Below are positions 53,972 through 63,538 of a stretch of 64,000 nucleotides of DNA, in pieces. The notes below the pieces were generated by a model. That model saw only the letters and a program-made list of their open reading frames with translations, did no database searches and was not told where the DNA came from. The position numbers and the translations under genes are program-made. Position 1 is the stretch's first letter, and every line of letters begins with the position of its first letter. This DNA is from Microcystis wesenbergii FACHB-1317 (GTDB taxonomy: Bacteria > Cyanobacteriota > Cyanobacteriia > Cyanobacteriales > Microcystaceae): NCBI RefSeq assembly GCF_014696875.1, contig NZ_JACJQV010000200.1, positions 1 through 64,000 of the forward strand. The letters are read 5' to 3'.

Positions 53972-55660
53972 ATGCTAAATAGGAACTCTCCACATCTGAT
54001 GACCTATAAAAAAATTGCCATTTATGAGCAAAGCTATCAACTTCCTGTTTTTAAAAATAGATACTTAAAAAATTTTCAGAAAATCATCAATCAACGTCGG
54101 AAATTAATTCAAGAAGGAGTTCGCTACCATTACTATTTTGGTAAGATTATTAAACGAAAAGAAAAAATTACTCAACAAGAAATCTTGATTGAGACTCAGT
54201 TATTAATTAAAGACTATAATTTATTAATTAATGGACTAGAAATCTATCAAGATGGATATTATCGTTTTTTACTCCAACTCAGTGACAATCTCAAAATTTT
54301 ATTTTCCCAAAAATATCAAGAATTAAAAATCTTAGACTACGAGAGAATAAAGTTAGAGATTAAAAATAATAATAATCAAAATATTCTCAATCAACTCAAG
54401 CTAGAAAAACAGGAAAATTTTCGGGCAATTTTGCTACTGGGAAAAACATCTTTTTTGATGTTGAGAAAAACTAAATTACTAGGGGAAGGAGTTCATAAAT
54501 TAGCCGAGGATACTCAAAAGCAGAAAAAAATTGTGCAAGCAATTATTCAAGAACTCAAAATTTATGAGGAATTAAATCATTACCAACTCAAATCTCAACG
54601 AGTTCGCCAAGAAATTGCTGATCTTGCCCAAAATGCGATTAATTTTGAAAACTACCTACAGGACTATTTTGCTCCTTTTCAATTATTAATAGAAGAAGTC
54701 ATTAAGGTGGATGAAGAATTTTATGCAACAGTTGGAGAAATTAAGTATTTAGTAGATAATATTTTTCAACCTCAGCCTGATCTCTTAGAAACGTCAGATT
54801 CAGCAACAAGTTCTGAGTTTTTGTTAAATTTTCTAGCGACTGGTTACGAGAAAGAAGCAAGGTTAAAAGAGGCTTTTTCCTCTGATCAATTTAATGATTA
54901 CCTATTCAATGAAAGTGAATGGTCAGCACAATTTATTTCCCTGGAAAAAACCATCAATAAATTATCTGATCATTTAGCAGAACAAGAGGCTTGTCAAAAA
55001 GATGCTATCCCCAAAACTCCCTTGGCAATAGTTGTCTCTCAATTCACTCAAAACAATCTTGACAAATCTTCTAGTTCTAAAAATCCCCCAACTTCCCCAA
55101 ATATCTTAACTCAAGAATCGGCTGATCTTGATTATAATCAATTACAAGATTTGCTAAGAAAGCAACAGTGGCAAGCGGCTGATCGCCAAACGACCAAACT
55201 ACTATTAAAAATTTTGGGTAGAACCTACTGGAATGAGGTTTATCCTCAAGATATTGCTCAATTACCTTGTTCAGAACTGAAAAAAATTGATCAACTTTGG
55301 CTGCATTATAGTAATGGTCATTTCGGGTTTAGTATTCAGCAGGCCATTTTCTCTAGTCTCGGTGGTTTAGTGGATTATGAAACCCAAAAGAAACTTGGCG
55401 ATCGCTTAGGTTGGCGGAAGGAAGGTCAATGGCTCAATTATGAGCAACTAAACTTTCAATTAGAGCTGAATTCTCCCCTCGGTCATTTACCGGTTCATTG
55501 GTTGATTTTTGAGGAAAATCTTTGTTATTCATCTGCCGAGGTTGCTGACAATCAAAACTCCGTGGCTTTCTGGAGAGTTGGCAATTGGTTATTGTGGCAA
55601 CTTCACCTCGTTTTCAGCAAAATTCAAGCCTGTGGAATTATTCCTCTGTCTGACTTTTAA
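53972..55660 (+). CDS. Coiled-coil protein with C-terminal GUN4 domain
   Basis: The product is 562 aa. Residues 1-350 are helical and charged, with long coiled-coil segments (EDTQKQKKIVQAIIQELKIY). A Ser/Pro-rich linker follows. The GUN4 domain occupies about residues 385-540: YNQLQDLLRKQQWQAADRQT, IDQLWLHYSNGHFGFSIQQA, and GDRLGWRKEG. GUN4 binds porphyrins or bilins and activates Mg-chelatase, but fused GUN4 domains in cyanobacteria occur in signalling and possibly conflict proteins. This architecture with a hydrolase and membrane protein upstream favours a sensor or regulator role. ATG 53999 is an alternative start. Confidence 0.83.
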   Translation: MLNRNSPHLMTYKKIAIYEQSYQLPVFKNRYLKNFQKIINQRRKLIQEGVRYHYYFGKIIKRKEKITQQEILIETQLLIKDYNLLINGLEIYQDGYYRFLLQLSDNLKILFSQKYQELKILDYERIKLEIKNNNNQNILNQLKLEKQENFRAILLLGKTSFLMLRKTKLLGEGVHKLAEDTQKQKKIVQAIIQELKIYEELNHYQLKSQRVRQEIADLAQNAINFENYLQDYFAPFQLLIEEVIKVDEEFYATVGEIKYLVDNIFQPQPDLLETSDSATSSEFLLNFLATGYEKEARLKEAFSSDQFNDYLFNESEWSAQFISLEKTINKLSDHLAEQEACQKDAIPKTPLAIVVSQFTQNNLDKSSSSKNPPTSPNILTQESADLDYNQLQDLLRKQQWQAADRQTTKLLLKILGRTYWNEVYPQDIAQLPCSELKKIDQLWLHYSNGHFGFSIQQAIFSSLGGLVDYETQKKLGDRLGWRKEGQWLNYEQLNFQLELNSPLGHLPVHWLIFEENLCYSSAEVADNQNSVAFWRVGNWLLWQLHLVFSKIQACGIIPLSDF

Positions 55661-55750
55661 AGCCATTATCCCATTAAAAACTGATTTGGTATCCCTACCA
55701 ATTTCTTGACCGATAGTTAACTCTTAATCAGAAAAACCTCGCCCAAAAAT

Positions 55751-55779
55751 TCCCCTTTTTAACGGAAATAAAAAGGGGA
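55751..55779. terminator. Bidirectional terminator between the GUN4 gene and gnd
   Basis: Perfect 10-bp stem TCCCCTTTTT/AAAAAGGGGA (55751-55760 and 55770-55779) with a 9-nt loop, lying between convergent genes. Read on the minus strand it ends in a T-run directly after gnd. Confidence 0.85.
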
Positions 55780-55796
55780 GAAAATATCAGATAGCT

Positions 55797-57224
55797 TTAC
55801 AATTCAGTCATCCATTCCGTATGGAAAAACTCACCTCTGGGTTTATCGGTACGTTCGTAGGTATGAGCGCCAAAATAATCCCGTTGTGCTTGGGTGAGAT
55901 TTTGCGGTAAATTGGCCCGACGATAACTATCAAAATAGTCCAAAGAAGAACTAAAAGCCGGGACAGGAATTCCCAACTTATTAGCCAAGACTAACACCTC
56001 ACGCCAAGCTTCTTGGCGATCGAGGATACTTTGCTTAAATTCCGGCGCTAACAACAAATTCGGCAGCCCCGGATTTTCCGCAAAAGCTTTGCGAATTTTA
56101 TCCAAGAAACCGGCCCGAATAATACAGCCGCCCTTCCAGATCCGGGCCGATTCCGGCAGACTGATATTATAGTTAAACTCCTGAGAAGCTTTAGCGATTA
56201 AGGCCATACCCTGGGCATAGGAACACATTTTCGAGCAGTAAAGGGCATCACCCACCTTATTCACAAATAGTGCCGCATCCCCCGGATAGGTTTCCCCAGG
56301 TCCGGGTAACTCTTTGGCGGCTGCCACCCGTTCATCCTTATAAGCGGACATCACGCGAGCATTAACCGCAGCATAAATAGTCGGAATTGACACCCCCAAC
56401 TCCAAGGAACTTAACACGGTCCAGCGTCCGGTTCCCTTTTGTCCCGCCGAATCCAAGATTAAATCTACCAGATGATGACCGGTTTCCGGGTCAACATACT
56501 TAAAGATATCGGCGGTAATTTCAATTAAATAAGAATTAAGCTCATCGGTGCGATTCCACTCGGTGAAAGTTTCCTGTAACTGCTGATTGCTTAGTCCTAG
56601 ACCATTTTTCAGCACATCGTAGGCTTCCGCAATTAACTGCATATCGCCGTACTCGATGCCATTGTGAACCATTTTCACATAATGGCCCGCACCCCCGGGT
56701 CCCACGTAGGTGACACAGGGACCATCATCGACTTGGGCGGCAATTTTGGTTAAAATCGGCTCTAATTCCCGATAGGCGAACTCTGTACCCCCCGGCATCA
56801 GGGAAGGACCGTGCAGAGCGCCTTCTTCGCCACCACTGACTCCCATGCCGACAAAACCCAGTTTAGTGGTCGATTCTAGGTCGCGGGTGCGTCTTTCCGT
56901 GTCCTCGTAGAGGGAGTTACCGCCATCGATAATCATATCTCCTTCTTCGAGAAGGGGTTTTAATTGTTCAATCACGGCATCCACCGGCGGGCCAGCTTTT
57001 ACCATGACCAGAATTTTGCGGGGACGCTCTAAAATTTGGACGAATTCTTCTAAACTATAGGCCGCCTTGACATCTTTGCCGACGGCGCGAGTTTCCATAA
57101 ATTCTTTAGTTTTGCTGGCGGTGCGATTGTAAACAGCTATAGGAAAACCCCGACTCTCCACATTGAGAGCGAGATTTTCTCCCATGACAGCTAGTCCGAT
57201 AACACCGAAGGTACGTTTAGTCAT
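55797..57224 (-). CDS. gnd: 6-phosphogluconate dehydrogenase, decarboxylating
   Basis: The product is 475 aa. It has the NADP loop FGVIGLAVMGENLALNVESRG, GMGVSGGEEGALHGPSLMPGG, and catalytic Lys and substrate residues in GPGGAGHYVKMVHNGIEYGDMQ, plus DSAGQKGTGRWT. It oxidises 6-phosphogluconate to ribulose 5-phosphate and CO2 in the oxidative pentose phosphate pathway. The gene is complete and monocistronic in appearance. Confidence 0.96.
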   Translation of the reverse strand: MTKRTFGVIGLAVMGENLALNVESRGFPIAVYNRTASKTKEFMETRAVGKDVKAAYSLEEFVQILERPRKILVMVKAGPPVDAVIEQLKPLLEEGDMIIDGGNSLYEDTERRTRDLESTTKLGFVGMGVSGGEEGALHGPSLMPGGTEFAYRELEPILTKIAAQVDDGPCVTYVGPGGAGHYVKMVHNGIEYGDMQLIAEAYDVLKNGLGLSNQQLQETFTEWNRTDELNSYLIEITADIFKYVDPETGHHLVDLILDSAGQKGTGRWTVLSSLELGVSIPTIYAAVNARVMSAYKDERVAAAKELPGPGETYPGDAALFVNKVGDALYCSKMCSYAQGMALIAKASQEFNYNISLPESARIWKGGCIIRAGFLDKIRKAFAENPGLPNLLLAPEFKQSILDRQEAWREVLVLANKLGIPVPAFSSSLDYFDSYRRANLPQNLTQAQRDYFGAHTYERTDKPRGEFFHTEWMTEL

Positions 57225-57626
57225 AGAAATTCAGTCTCGGCTGATGCGTTCTTCCTCCCCTTTTAGCGCCTACTTTCCCTAAGATAGCTAAACTTTCCCT
57301 ATTTCTTAAGCCTTGACTAATCAGTGATCAGTGATCAGTAATCAGTAATCAGTGATCAGATTTGGGTTTTCAGTGACCGGCATTGAGTGAGGAGTGTGAC
57401 AGCGTTTCTCCTCAAGATGAAGTGTAACCTAATTTGGTATCACCCCCTGACGACTGGCTACTGTTGCCCGTTCCCTAAAACCAGAGACTTCCTGCCTCAC
57501 CATTAAGATAACTGCTATAAATGGCATTAACAGTGCTGTGTTTTCACTGATGACTGAAAAACCCCCAAGCGCAGAAAAGTTAATGCTAATGTTAAATTAA
57601 ATTAAGAAAATCCTCATTCTTGTTAT
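57225..57626. other. Intergenic region between divergent gnd and metallo-hydrolase genes
   Basis: About 400 nt. It contains ATCAGTG/ATCAGTA tandem repeats at 57320-57359 (about five copies) of the type frequent in Microcystis intergenic DNA. No gene was seen. Confidence 0.5.
57320..57359. repeat. Tandem ATCAGT(G/A) repeat
   Basis: About five copies of a 7-8 bp unit, ATCAGTGATCAGTAATCAGT-like, upstream of gnd. Related ATCAGTT copies lie near 5940-5967. Confidence 0.75.
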
Positions 57627-58409
57627 ATGCAGTTAACTTGGCTTGATAGTAATTCTTGGTTAATCGAAATCGGGGGAAAACGCCTGCTTCTCGATCCTTG
57701 GTTGGTAGGTTCCCTGACTTTTGGTAATTTAACTTGGCTATTTGAGGGCAAAAAAACCGCTAATCATGCCATTCCCGAACATATCGATCTGATTCTTCTC
57801 TCCCAAGGTTTAGAAGATCACGCCCATCCTCCTACTTTACAGGTACTCGATCGCCAAATTCCCGTGGTAGCTTCTCCTAATGCCGAAAAAGTCGTTCGAG
57901 CGCTCAATTATACCCATCGCATCCCTTTAACCCACGGTGCTAGTTATATCTTTGACAATGCGATCGAAATTACTGCTGTCCCCGGTTCTCCAGTCGGGCC
58001 GACTCTGGTGGAAAATGGTTATGTTATCAAGGAATTAGCGACAAATCAGAGTATCTACTACGAACCCCACGGTTATCATTCTCCTAGCCTCGATTCTCTC
58101 GGGAAAATCTCCGTGATTATCACCCCTTTGATTGACTTAAAAATACCTTTCCTCGGACCGGTAATCAAAGGACAAGAAAGCGCCTTAGCAGTCTGTCAAC
58201 GCTTGCAGCCCGAATATATTATTTCTACGGCTGCCGGTGGTGATATCGAGTTTAAAGGATTATTGATGGCGGTGTTAAGTGCTGGGGGTAGTCCCGAATC
58301 TTTTCAAGAATTATTAACATCCCATGCCTTGCCGACAAAAGTAATTGATCCTCGTCCTTGGCAACCTTTTACAGTGGAATTAGGCGAATGCGTCCCTGGT
58401 TTGAGCTAA
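57627..58409 (+). CDS. Metallo-beta-lactamase-fold protein with altered metal motif
   Basis: The product is 260 aa of the UlaG-like/RNase Z-like MBL fold: WLDSNSWLIEIGGKRLLLDPW at the N-terminus is typical. At the place of the HxHxDH zinc motif the sequence is LLSQGLEDHAHPP, so the first two His are Gln and Leu while Asp-His remain. Later metal ligands are uncertain (EPHGYHSP). The enzyme may bind one metal, or have lost hydrolysis. The conserved form across the rest of the fold argues against decay. Substrate is unknown. Confidence 0.8.
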   Translation: MQLTWLDSNSWLIEIGGKRLLLDPWLVGSLTFGNLTWLFEGKKTANHAIPEHIDLILLSQGLEDHAHPPTLQVLDRQIPVVASPNAEKVVRALNYTHRIPLTHGASYIFDNAIEITAVPGSPVGPTLVENGYVIKELATNQSIYYEPHGYHSPSLDSLGKISVIITPLIDLKIPFLGPVIKGQESALAVCQRLQPEYIISTAAGGDIEFKGLLMAVLSAGGSPESFQELLTSHALPTKVIDPRPWQPFTVELGECVPGLS

Positions 58410-58646
58410 TCTGAGTTAAGGGAAGAATAGAAAAAAGTTAAAACTTTCTTCCCGATTTTTATCTAAAAAAGTAGAATTTTTGTGATATATTTGCTGGCTA
58501 CAGATGACATTAGTTGTTTGAAAAAACTGGCTCTCTTGAATATTGGATGTAAAATGGGTAAAACCCCACACCCCACACCCTGCCACCAGGAAAAACTTTT
58601 TGCCGCAAACCCTAATTTAAAGTGGCTCTTCTCTGCTAAATTTTCT

Positions 58647-59600
58647 ATGAATCAGTTGCCCTTATTTTCTCAATCAAAATCAGTGCGAGACTTTTATCAA
58701 CCTGATGCCGAAATAATTCTTTATCAAGGAGATACCAATAATTTTATCAAGACTATACCAGATAATTCTGTGAGCTTGATTATTACTTCTCCTCCCTACA
58801 ATTTAGGAAAAGACTACGAAAAAAAAATCTCTTTGGATACTTATCTGGAAACCCAAACCAAAATTATGCGAGAATTCCCTAGAATCTTGCAAGATAATGG
58901 CAGTATTTGCTGGCAGGTGGGAAATTTCGTTCAAGAGGGAGAAGTTTATCCTTTAGATATTTTTTATTATCAGCTATTTAAACAAATGGGTTTCTTTTTA
59001 AGAAATAGAATTGTCTGGCATTTTGGCCATGGATTACATACCTCTAAAAGATTTTCTGGCAGGTATGAAACTATTTTGTGGTTGACAAAAACCGATAAAT
59101 ATATCTTTAATCTTGATCTGGTGAGAATCCCCGCTAAATACCCCGGTAAGCGTCATTTTAAAGGTAAAAATATCGGTAAACCCTCTGGTAATCCTTTAGG
59201 AAAAAATCCCAGCGATGTTTGGGAGTTTTTAGCACAAGAATGGGATGAGTTACTGTGGGATATTCCTAACGTTAAATCTAATCATCCAGAGAAAACTATC
59301 CATCCTTGTCAATATCCGATCGAATTAGTAGAAAGATGTGTTTTAGCCTTGACAAATGAGGGGGATTGGGTTTTTGATCCCTTTGCTGGAGTCGGAACTT
59401 CTCTGATTGCTAGTATTATGCACAATCGTCGAGTGATGGGGAGTGAAAAAGAAGCAGAATATGTGAAAATTGCTAGGGAAAGAATCGCCGCTTATTTGCA
59501 AGGAAATCTCAAAATTCGTCCTTTAGGAAAACCTATTCATCAGCCTAATGGTAAGGAAAAAGTTGCTCAAATTCCCGAAGAATGGCACAATAATATATAG
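58647..59600 (+). CDS. DNA methyltransferase (N4-cytosine/N6-adenine, beta-type order)
   Basis: From ATG 58647 the product is 317 aa; an open extension to 58482 reads through Pro/His repeats typical of intergenic DNA. The catalytic motif LIITSPPYNLGKDYE comes first and the SAM motif DPFAGVGTSLIASIMHNRRVMGSE comes last, the order of the beta class. An SPPY motif is common in N4-cytosine enzymes but also occurs in N6-adenine ones. No restriction endonuclease gene is adjacent, so this looks like an orphan methylase. Confidence 0.88.
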   Translation: MNQLPLFSQSKSVRDFYQPDAEIILYQGDTNNFIKTIPDNSVSLIITSPPYNLGKDYEKKISLDTYLETQTKIMREFPRILQDNGSICWQVGNFVQEGEVYPLDIFYYQLFKQMGFFLRNRIVWHFGHGLHTSKRFSGRYETILWLTKTDKYIFNLDLVRIPAKYPGKRHFKGKNIGKPSGNPLGKNPSDVWEFLAQEWDELLWDIPNVKSNHPEKTIHPCQYPIELVERCVLALTNEGDWVFDPFAGVGTSLIASIMHNRRVMGSEKEAEYVKIARERIAAYLQGNLKIRPLGKPIHQPNGKEKVAQIPEEWHNNI

Positions 59601-59626
59601 GAAGTAACACTGAATCTCCCCCCCAG

Positions 59627-59652
59627 GTAGATGGATTCATGAATCCATCTAC
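59627..59652. repeat. Perfect 26-bp palindrome
   Basis: A 12-bp arm starting GTAGATGGATTC, two central bases AT, then the exact complement. It is 26 nt after the methyltransferase stop and just before a second hairpin. Confidence 0.85.
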
Positions 59653-59674
59653 TATGAGTTGATGCTAAATCTGT

Positions 59675-59707
59675 AGAAAACGGGTTTCTCCGAGAAACCC
59701 GTTTTCT
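59675..59707. terminator. Strong bidirectional hairpin terminator
   Basis: Perfect 15-bp stem starting AGAAAACGGGTTTCT with a 3-nt loop, between the convergent methyltransferase and glycosyltransferase genes. T/A-rich flanks in both directions are weak, but the stem is very stable. Confidence 0.75.
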
Positions 59708-59773
59708 GTGCGTTACTCAACGGATTTAGTATAACTCATCTGACAATAATTGATCAGTTTTTTGTCACCATTT

Positions 59774-60844
59774 TTAGAGAAAACTTTGCAGAATTGTGGC
59801 GGTTTCTTGTCCAGTTTTTTCCCAACTAAAAAGCTCGGCGCGTTGGCGACTCAAGGATTTTAATTTTAGGCGTAATTGTTCATTAGTGGCGATTTGCTGC
59901 ATTGCCTCCCTCATCTCATCAATGCTATAGGGATTAATTAAAATTGCCGCATCTCCTGTGACTTCCGGGAGAGAGGAAAGATTAGAAGTAATTACAGGAG
60001 TTCCACAGGCGATCGCTTCTAGTACAGGTAATCCGAAACCTTCCCAAAGGGAGGGATAAACTAAAGCAGTTGCTTGGTTTAAAAGTTGCGGCAATTCTTC
60101 ATAGGAAACATAGTTTAAAAATTGCACTCTTTGAGAGATTGATAATGCTTCTACCTGTTGCTGTAGAGCCGGGGTAAAACGGGGGTCAAATTGACCGACA
60201 ATTAATAATTGATATTCGGGATCGATTTGGGAAAAAGCAGTAATTAAACGAGCGAGATTTTTATGAGGATCATAACGACCAAGATAGATAAAATAGGGAC
60301 GAGTCGCCAGATTTAGCGGACGAAAATTATCAGAATCATATCCAGAAAAAATCACGGTTATTTTGTCAAGAGGTATGTTAAAAAACTTATTAATATCGGA
60401 GGCAGTTGCTTGGGAAACAGCGATAATATGTGCGGCTTTTTTCAGGACTTGGGGTAAATAGTATTTAGTATAAAAAGTTAGGGGAGAAAATTTCGGAAAT
60501 CGCAGGGGAATTAAATCATGGACTGTGACAATATAGCGGCAATTTCGATAAATAGGTGCTTCGGGAATGGGAGTAAATAGCAGGGAAGACTTTAATTGTT
60601 GATAGGTTTGATAGAGTTGGGTTTCTGTCCAAATTAAGCGCCTAATATTGCCTTTAGTTCCCTGTTCTTGGGTGAGGTTTCCCGACACAGGATAGGTGTT
60701 AAAATCTGGGTAAGTATTAGAAGTGATTAGGGTAGGATTTAAGTTAGCTAATTGAGGAATGAGATTTTTAGTATAGGTAGTCAACCCAGTATATTTAGTA
60801 CCGAGAAAAGCGAGATTGATTAATAATTGATGATTTCTATTCAT
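59774..60844 (-). CDS. Glycosyltransferase family 4
   Basis: The product is 356 aa. The C-terminal GT-B domain shows [15 protein letters not shown] and the nucleotide-sugar motif [20 protein letters not shown] followed by [16 protein letters not shown]. The N-terminal domain begins [20 protein letters not shown]. It probably adds a hexose to a polysaccharide or glycolipid. It is downstream of a related gene on the same strand, separated by a miniature element. Confidence 0.92.
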   Translation of the reverse strand: MNRNHQLLINLAFLGTKYTGLTTYTKNLIPQLANLNPTLITSNTYPDFNTYPVSGNLTQEQGTKGNIRRLIWTETQLYQTYQQLKSSLLFTPIPEAPIYRNCRYIVTVHDLIPLRFPKFSPLTFYTKYYLPQVLKKAAHIIAVSQATASDINKFFNIPLDKITVIFSGYDSDNFRPLNLATRPYFIYLGRYDPHKNLARLITAFSQIDPEYQLLIVGQFDPRFTPALQQQVEALSISQRVQFLNYVSYEELPQLLNQATALVYPSLWEGFGLPVLEAIACGTPVITSNLSSLPEVTGDAAILINPYSIDEMREAMQQIATNEQLRLKLKSLSRQRAELFSWEKTGQETATILQSFL

Positions 60845-60857
60845 AGATATTAGCTAG

Positions 60858-61002
60858 TTAAGTAGGTAGGTGTTAAAAGTTGTCAGACACCACCCTTATC
60901 AAGGGGGGATTAAGGGGGGATCAGCACCACCCTTATCAAGGGGGGATTAAGGGGGGATCAGAGGCAAAATCTATCTTCAATTTAATTATAACTACTTACT
61001 TA
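60858..61002. mobile_element. Miniature inverted-repeat element, 145 bp
   Basis: The ends are TTAAGTAGGTAGGTGTT (left) and the complement of TAAGTAAGTAGTTATAATTA (right). The interior has two copies of the unit CACCACCCTTATCAAGGGGG with GATTAAGGGGGGATCAG. It is homologous to 31619-31764, reversed. It lies between the two glycosyltransferase genes, adjacent to the stop codon of the upstream one (61003). Confidence 0.8.
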
Positions 61003-62133
61003 TTATAAAAGAGAACGATAAGCTTTTATAGTAGCTTGTGCTGTTTTTTGCCAAGAGAATTTTGCCGCTTGTTTTTTTCCTTTAGTGATTAAGTCTTGAC
61101 GGAGAGAGGTATCACTAATCACCTGATAGATTGCCGCAGCAATTTCTAGGGGATTATCGGGATTAATTAATATTGCCGAGTCTCCGGTGACTTCGGGTAA
61201 GGATGCAGTATTAGCAGTTACCACAGGACAACCTAAAGTCATCGCTTCTAAAACTGGTAATCCAAAACCTTCATAAAAAGAAGGATAGACAAAAACATCG
61301 GCTTTTTGATAATAATCCGCAACTAAGTCATCAGCAAGATAATCAAGATGTTGGATACTATCTCGAAAGGGAGACTGAGATATTTTATCGAAAATTGGTT
61401 GATACTTCCATCCTTTTTTGCCAATCATAATCAGATTATGGTCTAATTTATACCTGTCCTTGAGATAGTTAAAAGCGGTGATAAGATTAATAATATTTTT
61501 TCGTGGTTCTAGGGTACTAACAAAGAGTAAATAGGGTTTAGTGATGGTTAGAGATGAGGGAGGATTGGGGAGGGAAGAATAACGACTTGCGAGGGGAGTA
61601 ATAAAAATTTTCTCTGGGGTTACATCTAAATATTCGATAATATCTCGTTTGGTACTTGCGGAGTTAGCAATAACTAAATCTGTCCATTGTAGAGATTGTT
61701 TAATGCGTTGGGTGTAGGTTTTGACAATCCCCGTGACAAACTCAGGATATTTAATAAAAGTAACATCATGAATAGTCATAACTTTGCGACTCTGACGACA
61801 AGGATACACCACATGATCCAATCCGTGGAGAATATCGGGAGAATCAAGAAAGTTTTCTAGATAGGGAATTAGAGGATTAGGAAATCGGGTTAAGATATTG
61901 CTAAGACTGACGGGAATTGGTAAACATTTAACCTCTGGATAGGATTGCAGTTTTTCGGGGATAGAAAGATTACCCCGCAGCCAGTTTTTTACCGATGGTT
62001 GAAAACAGAGGGACAGGGAAAAGTTTTCTTGGTTTTGTAATTTAGCTAATTCGGCAATCAGGTGATAAGCATATAATCCAATTCCACTAGGATTTTGTCT
62101 TATCGGTGTACCATCAACTAAAATTTTAAGCAT
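61003..62133 (-). CDS. Glycosyltransferase family 4
   Basis: The product is 376 aa. It has VDGTPIRQNPSGIGLYAYHL at the N-terminus, LFVSTLEPRKNIINLI, and [20 protein letters not shown] with LPEVTGDSAILINPDN. It is a paralogue of the next gene downstream, so the two probably act in one glycan pathway. Its TAA stop directly abuts the miniature element. Confidence 0.92.
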   Translation of the reverse strand: MLKILVDGTPIRQNPSGIGLYAYHLIAELAKLQNQENFSLSLCFQPSVKNWLRGNLSIPEKLQSYPEVKCLPIPVSLSNILTRFPNPLIPYLENFLDSPDILHGLDHVVYPCRQSRKVMTIHDVTFIKYPEFVTGIVKTYTQRIKQSLQWTDLVIANSASTKRDIIEYLDVTPEKIFITPLASRYSSLPNPPSSLTITKPYLLFVSTLEPRKNIINLITAFNYLKDRYKLDHNLIMIGKKGWKYQPIFDKISQSPFRDSIQHLDYLADDLVADYYQKADVFVYPSFYEGFGLPVLEAMTLGCPVVTANTASLPEVTGDSAILINPDNPLEIAAAIYQVISDTSLRQDLITKGKKQAAKFSWQKTAQATIKAYRSLL

Positions 62134-62554
62134 TTGCGGTTAGATAAGATTGACGGGATAGATATTTTTAAAATTACAGATTCAATTGTCAATTTTGCTC
62201 GGTTAGGACAAGATTAAAATCGGCAATAAACTCCACCCTAATAGTTAATCTTACCCTATAACGTTCCTAAATAGCAGCCTTTTTGGGCTAGGTTACGGTC
62301 AATACTTAATTTATCGGGCAATTTTTTTGCGATTATTGTCCCACCCTACGACTAGGATTGTCAACGGGTACTTATAAACTATGAATCTCCTTGACGAGAA
62401 ACACTGTAATTAGTTATAATTACGAAAGAATGACTTCCCCGTACTTGTGGTGATCGGAGATTTCTCAAAAGTTATCTCAGGGATGAAGTAGTCCCCCAGA
62501 GAAAAACTAATATCTGGTAATGCCGAAAAATCTTGATTAACTAATGTTTTTACT
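62134..62554. other. Intergenic region between divergent glycosyltransferase and WD40 genes
   Basis: About 420 nt carrying both promoters. I see short AT-rich tracts and no recognisable element or gene. Confidence 0.45.
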
Positions 62555-63493
62555 ATGTTTAATCCCTTAGTATCTTTTAAATCCCTAGAAGGCCATGAAG
62601 GTGAGGTTAAATGTCTAACTTTTTCCCAAGATGGTAAACTTTTGGCTAGTGGAGATAACGAGTTAACTGTTATTGTTTGGGATTGGCAAAAAAATCAAAA
62701 ATTTATTTTACAAGGACATGAAAAAGCCGGTTGGTGGGATAAGGGAGTTAACTCTGTTGCTTTTAGTCCCTGTCAAGGATTTTTGGTCAGTGGAGGAGAT
62801 GATCAAACCCTAAGAATTTGGTCACTGGAAACTAAAAAATTAATCTCTACCTTAACAGGACACCAAGACAAAGTTACAGCAGTAGCTGTTCATCCCGATG
62901 GGGAAATTATTGCTAGTGGTAGTGAAGATAAAACGGTGAAAATATGGTCAGTAAAAACTGGAGAAATTCTAGCCACTTTACAAGGTCATAGCGATAAAGT
63001 TCTAACAGTTAAATTTAGTCAAAATGGGCAGCTTTTAGCCAGTGGTGGCGGCGAAAATGACAAAACGGTAATTATTTGGAATCTGGGAGAAAAAAGCAGT
63101 ATTACCTTAAAAGGTCATTCCGATTGGTTTGGAGGTGTTTTATCGGTAGATTTCGGCAGTAATAACAAATTTTTAGCCAGTGGCAGCAAAGACAAAACCA
63201 TTAAAATCTGGGATATTAAAAGAGGTACAGAGGTAAAAACTCTCAGCGAACATAGTGATCATATCAATTCAGTTAGTGTTAGTCCTAATAATCAACTATT
63301 AGCCAGTGGTAGTGATGATAAAAGATTAAAATTATGGGATTTAAAAGCAGGAAAAGCCATTATTTCTATTCCCCATCCCCAGAAAATCTATTCCGTTTGT
63401 TTTAGTCCCGATGGTCATTATATCGCCACGGCCTGCCAAGATAAAATCGTTAGAGTTTATGGCACTTCCGAACTACAATCTTTGGCAAGTTGA
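62555..63493 (+). CDS. WD40-repeat protein, single seven-bladed propeller
   Basis: The product is 312 aa and consists almost only of WD repeats of about 40-44 residues. Blade ends are visible as VIVWDW, LRIWSLET, VKIWSVKTG, VIIWNLGE, IKIWDIKRG, LKLWDLKAG and VRVYGT, giving seven blades. The GH...SVxFSPDGxxLASGSxD consensus is strong. It would form a protein-interaction scaffold; no enzymatic domain is attached. Partners are unknown. Confidence 0.93.
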   Translation: MFNPLVSFKSLEGHEGEVKCLTFSQDGKLLASGDNELTVIVWDWQKNQKFILQGHEKAGWWDKGVNSVAFSPCQGFLVSGGDDQTLRIWSLETKKLISTLTGHQDKVTAVAVHPDGEIIASGSEDKTVKIWSVKTGEILATLQGHSDKVLTVKFSQNGQLLASGGGENDKTVIIWNLGEKSSITLKGHSDWFGGVLSVDFGSNNKFLASGSKDKTIKIWDIKRGTEVKTLSEHSDHINSVSVSPNNQLLASGSDDKRLKLWDLKAGKAIISIPHPQKIYSVCFSPDGHYIATACQDKIVRVYGTSELQSLAS

Positions 63494-63538
63494 GCAATCT
63501 TTGAGCGCACCGGATGCTTATCGGTGTCTAATTATCCA

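Noticed and set aside
57320-57359. Regulatory operator array upstream of gnd
   Set aside because: The ATCAGTG units match generic intergenic repeats seen elsewhere in the window.
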